NCBI GenBank assembly: GCA_018969935.1
Contig: JAGWXJ010000057.1
Coordinates: 1 to 10,652, forward strand
DNA from: Alphaproteobacteria bacterium
GTDB taxonomy: Bacteria; Pseudomonadota; Alphaproteobacteria; Micavibrionales; UBA1664
Reading direction: 5' to 3'
DNA length: 10,652 bases
In this document: piece after piece, positions 6,219-10,652 of the stretch
Position numbering within the stretch: the stretch's first letter is position 1
Layout: each line of letters opens with the position of its first letter
Program-made: the position numbers and the translations under genes
The notes under the pieces: generated by a model
Told to the model about the DNA's origin: nothing
Databases searched by the model: none
Seen by the model: only the letters and a program-made list of their open reading frames with translations

Positions 6219-6488
6219 ATGGAATTGACGGCTGAGGAATTCTTGAAAAAGGCAGGGCTCGATGACGAGTCACTGGCGCCAGGCCAAATCAAGTACAAGC
6301 AACATATCGGTGAAAAAGCCGGTACCAGCTACACGGTCGTTTTTGACTGGAAAACAGACCCCAACAAAATCCGTGTCGAGGTACGCCCCGGACTTTCCGG
6401 CGAGATGCCACACAAAAAAGAGCTCTCGAAGTTTGCGCTGTGGTTGCAGGCGGAAAACTTCCTCGAACTCGATATGACGAAACACTGA
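6219..6488 (+). CDS. Small hypothetical protein (89 aa)
   Basis: I do not recognise the family. The protein is soluble, charged, cysteine-free, and lacks a signal peptide or membrane span, so it should be cytoplasmic. By eye it reads as a helix (ELTAEEFLKKAGL, 2-14), a beta hairpin (TSYTVVFDWKTD and NKIRVEVRPGL, about 36-59), and a C-terminal helix (KKELSKFALWLQAENFLEL, 66-84), a compact alpha-beta-alpha layout. The start is well supported by AAAGGG six bases upstream. It is the first gene of a two-gene unit with the 108-aa gene, 9 bp apart, under the divergent control region and closed by the terminator at 6837-6864. The gene pair is small enough for a toxin-antitoxin or regulator pair, but no motif supports that. 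Confidence 0.72.
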   Translation: MELTAEEFLKKAGLDDESLAPGQIKYKQHIGEKAGTSYTVVFDWKTDPNKIRVEVRPGLSGEMPHKKELSKFALWLQAENFLELDMTKH

Positions 6489-6497
6489 GGTTAAACC

Positions 6498-6824
6498 ATG
6501 AGCGCTGTCATCACCGCATCATCAGCCTTCTCGTCCGAAGCGGCGGGCACCAAACGCAAGGGTACTGCCAGCGGCAAGCTTGGCGGCAACATCGTCAAGA
6601 ATATCGAAGCGGCCTTTGAAGCCATCAAGGCGCTTGTAAAAGAACTTCCTGCCAAGGCCCTTGGCCTTGTGGCAAGCGCATGCAAACAGGCCGTACAGGT
6701 TGGCCCCAAACTGCAAAGCGCACCGTTTGCGGTGCCCCTGCACATGATGGGCCCCGGTGGCGGCAGCAGCAGCGGAGCACCACCGCCCAAACGAATCAAG
6801 CACACGTCGGAAGACGAGAAATAG
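6498..6824 (+). CDS. Small hypothetical protein (108 aa), helical core with flexible ends
   Basis: I do not recognise the family. It has three parts: a Ser/Ala/Thr-rich, probably disordered N-terminus with TKRKG (residues 1-28); an Ala/Lys/Glu-rich amphipathic helical core at about 29-68 (NIVKNIEAAFEAIKALVKEL, then PAKALGLVASACKQAVQ); and a flexible tail with GPGGGSSSG and the basic-then-acidic end PPPKRIKHTSEDEK. There is no signal peptide. A single Cys sits at residue 62. The core looks a little like phasin or coiled-coil helices but not enough to name it. GAGG (6487-6490) seven bases upstream supports the ATG and lies over the stop of the preceding gene, so the two are probably co-translated. 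The transcript ends at the hairpin just downstream. Codon use and GC look like the neighbours. Confidence 0.65.
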   Translation: MSAVITASSAFSSEAAGTKRKGTASGKLGGNIVKNIEAAFEAIKALVKELPAKALGLVASACKQAVQVGPKLQSAPFAVPLHMMGPGGGSSSGAPPPKRIKHTSEDEK

Positions 6825-6836
6825 ATTTTATGCAGG

Positions 6837-6864
6837 AAGGCGGGTTCGGGGGAGCCCGCCTTTT
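6837..6864 (+). terminator. Strong rho-independent terminator after the small gene pair
   Basis: AAGGCGGGTTC (6837-6847) pairs with GGAGCCCGCCTT (6851-6862), with one G-T wobble, around a short G-rich loop (GGGG). The run TTTT at 6861-6864 follows. This is an 11-bp, GC-rich stem with a U tract in the + direction, 13 bp after the stop at 6824. On the - strand the hairpin lies 15 bp after the rocD stop, but only TTCC follows it there, so it should end rocD transcripts less well. Confidence 0.88.
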
Positions 6865-6879
6865 ACATTGGCCCGATTT

Positions 6880-8085
6880 TCAAACCATTTCGCCCAAAGC
6901 TTCGGCCACGGTATCGACGGCCCAATCAAGATTTTCCTTCTCGATTGTCAGGGGCGGAGCGAAGCGCACGACGGTCCCGTGCGTATCTTTTGATAACAGT
7001 CCCTTTTCAAGCAACTTGTCGCATACTTGCCGTGCGGTTGCCTTTTCGTGGTGGATTTCCATGCCGACCAAAAGGCCCATGCCCCTTACCTCCTTGATAA
7101 GTGGCGAATTGAGGCCCTTGAGGCGGCGTTGCAAATGATCACCAAGCTCGGCCGCGCGGGCGGCGAGCCCGTCTTCCTTCAGGATGTTTATAGCTTCTAT
7201 GCCGATGGCGGCGGCGATGGGGTTACCGCCAAATGTCGAACCGTGGGAGCCGGGGTCGAAGACGCCCATGACTTCCTTCGTGCCCACAAAAGCCGATACG
7301 GGGTAGATACCGCCGCCAAGGGCCTTGCCAAGCATCAGGCCATCGGGCCTGTCGATTTCGTGCTGGAAGCAGAAGTTTTTGCCTGTACGGCCCATGCCTG
7401 TTTGCACTTCATCGAGCAGCAGCAGGATGTTGTGTTTCTTGCAGATTTCCTGCACCCGCTTAAGCCAGCCTTTGGGGGCCATCAGGATACCGCCCTCGCC
7501 TTGCAGAGGTTCGGTTATAAACGCGCAGGTGTTGGGCGTAATCGCCGCTTCCAGAGCATCGGCATCGCCAAACGGCACCAGATCAAACCCGCCATCGAAG
7601 GGGCCAAAGCCGCGCCTGTAATCGGCATCGGATGAAAAACCTATGATGGTTGTGGTGCGGCCATGGAAGTTGCCATGGCTTGCGATGATGCGCTGTTTGC
7701 CATCGGGAATTTTTTTGACATCATGCCCCCAGCGGCGGGCGGCCTTGATGCCTGTTTCAACGGCCTCGGCGCCCGAGTTCATGGGCTGGACCATATCAAG
7801 GCCCGTAAATTCGCACAGGGCTTTACCGAATTCCCCCAGCCTGTCGGTATGGAAGGCACGGGAGGGCACATCCAGCACATCCAGCTGGTCAATCAATGCC
7901 TTGCGGATACGCTTGTTGAGGTGGCCGAAACTGACGGCGCTGTAGGCGCCCAGAAAGTCCATGTACTTTTTGCCCTCGGTATCCCAGAGCCAGATACCCT
8001 CACCCCGATTGAGGACAATCGAGAGGGGTTTGTACATACGCGCGAGGTATTGCCTTTCGAGGGTGATGTAGTCTTGGGTGTCCAT
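6880..8085 (-). CDS. rocD: Ornithine aminotransferase
   Basis: This 401-aa class III PLP-dependent aminotransferase should convert L-ornithine and 2-oxoglutarate to glutamate-5-semialdehyde and glutamate (EC 2.6.1.13), linking arginine and proline metabolism in the cytoplasm. Motifs, numbered from the chosen Met, are AYSAVSFGHLNKRI (47-60), the PLP phosphate site MNSGAEAVETGIKAARRWG (102-120), LLLDEVQTGMGRTG (222-235) with the cofactor-contacting Asp225, LGKALGGG (252-259) with the Schiff-base Lys254, and HGSTFGGNP (281-289). The YSAVSFGH, NSGAEAVET and LLSKDTHGTVVRFAPPL segments favour RocD over ArgD or GabT; N-acetylornithine aminotransferase is the main alternative. The frame stays open upstream to 8433, but AGGAGG (8097-8092) six bases before the ATG at 8085, family length and homology all set the start there. 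It is a single-gene unit divergent from the rhomboid gene. Confidence 0.93.
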   Translation of the reverse strand: MDTQDYITLERQYLARMYKPLSIVLNRGEGIWLWDTEGKKYMDFLGAYSAVSFGHLNKRIRKALIDQLDVLDVPSRAFHTDRLGEFGKALCEFTGLDMVQPMNSGAEAVETGIKAARRWGHDVKKIPDGKQRIIASHGNFHGRTTTIIGFSSDADYRRGFGPFDGGFDLVPFGDADALEAAITPNTCAFITEPLQGEGGILMAPKGWLKRVQEICKKHNILLLLDEVQTGMGRTGKNFCFQHEIDRPDGLMLGKALGGGIYPVSAFVGTKEVMGVFDPGSHGSTFGGNPIAAAIGIEAINILKEDGLAARAAELGDHLQRRLKGLNSPLIKEVRGMGLLVGMEIHHEKATARQVCDKLLEKGLLSKDTHGTVVRFAPPLTIEKENLDWAVDTVAEALGEMV

Positions 8086-8166
8086 GGCAAACCTCCTCGT
8101 TTCCTTGCGGTAATTTTGTTCTATAATCATATCATATTTTTTCGTCTTTAAGGATTGCAGCGCAGC
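8086..8166. promoter_or_regulatory. Divergent promoter gap between rocD and the rhomboid gene
   Basis: This 81-bp AT-rich gap must hold promoters for both directions. TATAAT (8122-8127) is a perfect -10 hexamer for the + strand, but the best -35 in range (TTTCCT, 8100-8105, 16-bp spacer) is poor. On the - strand TATGAT occurs twice in overlap (complements of 8126-8131 and 8131-8136), without a convincing -35. The two promoters would face each other or overlap, so mutual interference is possible. Confidence 0.45.
8092..8097 (-). promoter_or_regulatory. rocD: Consensus Shine-Dalgarno of rocD
   Basis: A perfect AGGAGG on the - strand with a 6-base spacer to the ATG at 8085. It rules out the 116-codon upstream extension of the same frame, which runs antisense through the rhomboid gene. 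Confidence 0.85.
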
Positions 8167-8823
8167 ATGACCGTCATCAAATTCCCGCCACCAGCCAACG
8201 ACCGCCCGCGCCAATATCCACCGATGTTCAACATACCCCCGCTTACGCTTTGGGTGCTTGTTGCGTTCGTGGCCGTTTATGCCGTTTTCGCCGTCATGCC
8301 TGAAGAAATGGCGCAAATCTGGGGTTACAGGCTGGCTTTTGTGCCAGCCCGCTATGCCCTGCCCGATGGTTTTGACATCTGGGCCGTAGTATCGCCCTTC
8401 ACGCACATCTTCATGCACGGGGGGATACTGCACATAGCCATGAACGGGCTGATGATGCTGGCTTTTGGCGCAGGGGCCGAGCGCATGCTGGGCGCCAAAA
8501 GGGCCGGTGCGATGTTTATACTGTGCGGGTTATGCGGGGCGTTCGCGCAACTGGTTTTCGGGTGGGGGTCACCCATCCCCATGGTTGGCGCATCGGGCGC
8601 TTTATCGGGGTTGTTTGCCGCCATGTGCCTTCGCCTCATGCAAACGGGGGCCATGCCTAAAGGCCGTTTCGGCATCTGGGGTATTGGCGCGCTGTGGATT
8701 GGCCTATCCGTATTCATGGCGTTTGCGGGCGGTGCCATGGGTATTGGCGATGTTGCTTGGGCCGCGCATGTAGGCGGCTTTTTAGGCGGCGTATTGCTTA
8801 TGCGCCTACGCTATTTTTCCTGA
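8167..8823 (+). CDS. Rhomboid family intramembrane serine protease
   Basis: The 218-aa inner-membrane protein has about six membrane spans. Numbered from the chosen Met, it has HIAMN (89-93), the HxxxN motif supplying oxyanion-hole residues, GASGALSG (141-148) with the nucleophile Ser143 in GxSG, and AAHVGGFLGG (199-208) with the catalytic His201. All active-site residues are present, so an active protease is expected. Rhomboids cut transmembrane segments of other membrane proteins; the substrate here is unknown. A proline-rich, positively charged cytoplasmic N-terminus (2-25) precedes TM1. I chose ATG 8167 because AAGGA (8150-8154) ends directly against the alternative TTG at 8155, leaving no spacer; the 12-base spacer to the ATG is long but more workable. 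Its 3' end overlaps the TPR gene tail to tail by 13 bp. Confidence 0.92.
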   Translation: MTVIKFPPPANDRPRQYPPMFNIPPLTLWVLVAFVAVYAVFAVMPEEMAQIWGYRLAFVPARYALPDGFDIWAVVSPFTHIFMHGGILHIAMNGLMMLAFGAGAERMLGAKRAGAMFILCGLCGAFAQLVFGWGSPIPMVGASGALSGLFAAMCLRLMQTGAMPKGRFGIWGIGALWIGLSVFMAFAGGAMGIGDVAWAAHVGGFLGGVLLMRLRYFS

Positions 8824-10613
8824 GCTTCAGATTTGCCTTCAAGCTTGGCTTTCATTTCGGCTACCAGCTTTTCGTCCTTGTTGTGGTCGGCGTAATCGAG
8901 GGCACGCTGCCACTGATAACGCGCTTCCAACGTGCGGCCAGCCTTGTGATAGACATCACCCAAGTGGCCGTTAAGAACGGGATCATACGGCTTTAAAGAT
9001 ACGGCACGCTCAAGCAGGATGATGGCCTGCGTATAATCGCCCTGACGGTAATACACCCAGCCGAGAGAGTCGGTAATAAACGGGTCGGTCGGGGCCATCA
9101 CAAGCGCCTTCAAAAGCATCTCGCGCGCCTGAACCAGATTTACGTTTCTATCGGCCCAGCTGTAGGCCAGATAATTGAGGACGTGCGGATCATCGGGGCG
9201 GTAGCTAAGCGCCTTTTTAAGATCGGCCTCCGCTTTATCCCACTCGCCGAGTTCATCAAGGGCCATGGCGCGCACGAAGTAGATGGACCACAGAGAGTCA
9301 TCGGGTGTGCCGCCTGCTGCATCGATGGCCTGATCGTAGGCGGTGACGGCCTTTTTATTATCTTTTTCAGCGCGGTAAATCTCGCCCAATGCAAAAGCCA
9401 CACGCGGTGACGGGTTGGACTGCATCAGCGATTCCAGAATTTTGGTCGCGTCGGAAACATCCTCCTGCTCGGCCTTCAATTCGGAGAGGCGGATTTGCGC
9501 ATCAACGTAGTCGAGATCCTGCGGCTGGATGGACTGCAGGGCTGCCGCAGCCTCGTCATACCTTTTCTGGTCGGCGAAAATATTGCCGACGAGGATGGAA
9601 AGGCCTGGTACATCGGGGCGAATATAGCGACCCATTTGCGCGAATATCAGCGCACTTTCGTTGGAGCGATCGGCAATCATCATCTGCGCAAGATCGCGGA
9701 AGGCCATGGCAACGCCCGCAGTAACGCCCTTCATGTGGTACGAAAACTCGGGGCGCAGCGCGGGTGATTGCCCCTGCGAAAGGGCATCGAGCATCTTTTT
9801 AGCATCCTGATCAAGCGGGTTGAGCTTGAGGGCTGCCGTAAGCGCGGCGCGTGCCTGTTCGGCCCGCGTGTTACGGATGTCGTAGGCAGCGACCATCATG
9901 GAGCCGACAGATGTCAGCGGCGCTTTTGCGAGCGCATCAAAGATGCGGTTGGAGGTATCCTTCTGGCCCGCCCATTCGGCAGCGAGGCCACGGTGGAGAG
10001 CCTGCAGCAGCGAAAGGCCATTGGTATTGCCATCAACCGGCTTATTCTGACCTGCACGAAGCCAGCAGGAAATAACGGGCTCTATGAATGCGCGCAGAGC
10101 CGTTGATTCAACGGATTGCAAACGTGCCTCGGCGGAAGCAAGGTCACCGGCCCTGACTGCCTGCGCCATGATGATGAGCGATGCGAGATCGCGGCCATCG
10201 GATACGACACTATCCATTTGCTGGCCGGCTTCATCATTTGCGGCCTTGGGCTGGGACTGGATAAGGTGCGCGTATTCTGCCGCGCGGTCATACTGGCCGG
10301 CGCTTACTGCCAGCAGCATCATGCGCAGTTGCGTGGTTGCATCGGATGCTGCGGCGTTATTCAGTTTGTCGATGTAGTAGTTGGCCATTTTCCAGTCACG
10401 CTGGCCTTGCGCGAAATTGGCGGCTAGTATGTTGCCCGTGACCGTATCGTTGGGAACCCAGTTTTTATTGGCCTTTACCACCTGCGAAATAAAGGCTACA
10501 GGCGTATCCGCATCGGCGCCCTCCTCGCGGCGGGTGCGGGAATCGTGCACGGCGTAAGCGAGAAAAGCGAGAGAGCCTAAAACTACGATATAAGAAAATC
10601 TTCTGAATTCCAT
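8811..10613 (-). CDS. TPR-repeat protein with N-terminal membrane anchor
   Basis: The 600-aa protein begins with a basic tip (MEFRR) and one hydrophobic segment (about 6-22, YIVVLGSLAFLAYAV) without a clear cleavage site, so it is probably anchored in the inner membrane facing the periplasm. The rest is helical repeats. Clear TPR units lie in the C-terminal half, for example about 337-362, 404-432, 441-473 (ALDELGEWDKAEADLKKAL), 513-540 (DSLGWVYYRQGDYTQAIILLE) and 545-575 (HLGDVYHKAGRTLEARYQW); the N-terminal half is more diverged. TPRs are protein-binding scaffolds, so the partner is unknown. The gene starts 6 bp after the apparent ETF-QO gene, an arrangement I recall in alphaproteobacteria, and the two are probably co-transcribed. 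TAGG about 5-6 bases before the ATG may serve as ribosome site. It ends in a Lys/Glu-rich tail (KLEGKSEAQEK). Confidence 0.88.
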   Translation of the reverse strand: MEFRRFSYIVVLGSLAFLAYAVHDSRTRREEGADADTPVAFISQVVKANKNWVPNDTVTGNILAANFAQGQRDWKMANYYIDKLNNAAASDATTQLRMMLLAVSAGQYDRAAEYAHLIQSQPKAANDEAGQQMDSVVSDGRDLASLIIMAQAVRAGDLASAEARLQSVESTALRAFIEPVISCWLRAGQNKPVDGNTNGLSLLQALHRGLAAEWAGQKDTSNRIFDALAKAPLTSVGSMMVAAYDIRNTRAEQARAALTAALKLNPLDQDAKKMLDALSQGQSPALRPEFSYHMKGVTAGVAMAFRDLAQMMIADRSNESALIFAQMGRYIRPDVPGLSILVGNIFADQKRYDEAAAALQSIQPQDLDYVDAQIRLSELKAEQEDVSDATKILESLMQSNPSPRVAFALGEIYRAEKDNKKAVTAYDQAIDAAGGTPDDSLWSIYFVRAMALDELGEWDKAEADLKKALSYRPDDPHVLNYLAYSWADRNVNLVQAREMLLKALVMAPTDPFITDSLGWVYYRQGDYTQAIILLERAVSLKPYDPVLNGHLGDVYHKAGRTLEARYQWQRALDYADHNKDEKLVAEMKAKLEGKSEAQEK

Positions 10614-10619
10614 GATTAC

Positions 10620-10652
10620 CTACATAGCACCATAATTGGGGCCACCGCCACC
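10620..10652 (-). CDS. 3' end of a gene, probably ETF-QO
   Basis: Reading in from the right edge on the - strand, the last ten codons give GGGGPNYGAM and then TAG (10622-10620). ETF:ubiquinone oxidoreductases, iron-sulfur flavoproteins that pass electrons from ETF to ubiquinone, characteristically end in a GGGGPxY...M tail after their 4Fe-4S domain. The position just before the TPR gene fits too. Only ten residues are visible, so this rests on a short but distinctive match. The stop lies 6 bp before the TPR start, implying one operon. Confidence 0.6.
   Translation of the reverse strand, partial: GGGGPNYGAM

Noticed and set aside
6219..6824. The small gene pair as a toxin-antitoxin system
   Set aside because: Size and coupling fit, but neither protein shows a toxin fold or a DNA-binding antitoxin motif, so I do not call it.
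7027..8151. Several + strand open frames (up to 202 codons) opposite rocD
   Set aside because: They are antisense to a highly conserved enzyme and have no recognisable domains or ribosome sites.
8155..8166. TTG at 8155 as the rhomboid start
   Set aside because: The AAGGA motif abuts it with no spacer, and the extra four residues add nothing; ATG 8167 is more plausible.
8086..8433. 116-codon N-terminal extension of the ornithine aminotransferase frame
   Set aside because: It runs antisense through the rhomboid gene, shows no homology, and a perfect AGGAGG sets the start at 8085, giving the normal family length.

Overview
The window looks like a chromosomal segment of an alphaproteobacterium with fairly high GC. 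The best clue is at the right edge: the last ten codons of what appears to be electron-transfer-flavoprotein:ubiquinone oxidoreductase (ETF-QO), followed after 6 bp by a TPR protein. I recall this pairing from alphaproteobacterial genomes. A possible CtrA-like site (TTAA-N7-TTTAC) fits the same lineage. I cannot name a genus.

Layout. Positions 1-6073 are a surface-polysaccharide (Wzy-type exopolysaccharide, O-antigen or capsule) locus in two facing transcription units. On the + strand are the 3' part of an SLBB-repeat export protein and a WcaE-like GT2 glycosyltransferase. On the - strand, read from 6073 down to 1664, are a small proline-rich secreted protein of unknown function, a Wzy/WaaL-like membrane polymerase or ligase, a GT4 glycosyltransferase, a Wzz-like chain-length protein and a WaaE-like GT2 glycosyltransferase. 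These - strand genes are tightly packed or overlapping and read as one operon. The inferred joint job is adding sugars at the inner membrane, polymerising repeat units in the periplasm, setting chain length and exporting the chain. No flippase (Wzx), initiating transferase or sugar-nucleotide pathway gene is visible, so the locus probably continues to the left.

Positions 6074-6218 are a divergent control region. It carries two near-identical octamers (TGTTTACA and TGTATACA) exactly 20 bp apart, which also form a 30-bp dyad with 9 of 10 arm positions matching. It drives, on the + strand, a short unit of two unrecognised small genes (89 and 108 aa) that ends in a strong intrinsic terminator.

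Positions 6880-10652 are mostly housekeeping: ornithine aminotransferase (rocD, - strand), a divergent rhomboid intramembrane protease (+), and the ETF-QO tail plus a 600-aa TPR protein (-). The rhomboid and TPR genes overlap tail to tail by 13 bp.

I saw no rRNA, tRNA, insertion sequence or CRISPR array. I found no clear new defence or mobile system. The least explained parts are the secreted protein at 5672-6073, the gene pair at 6219-6824 and the control region between them.
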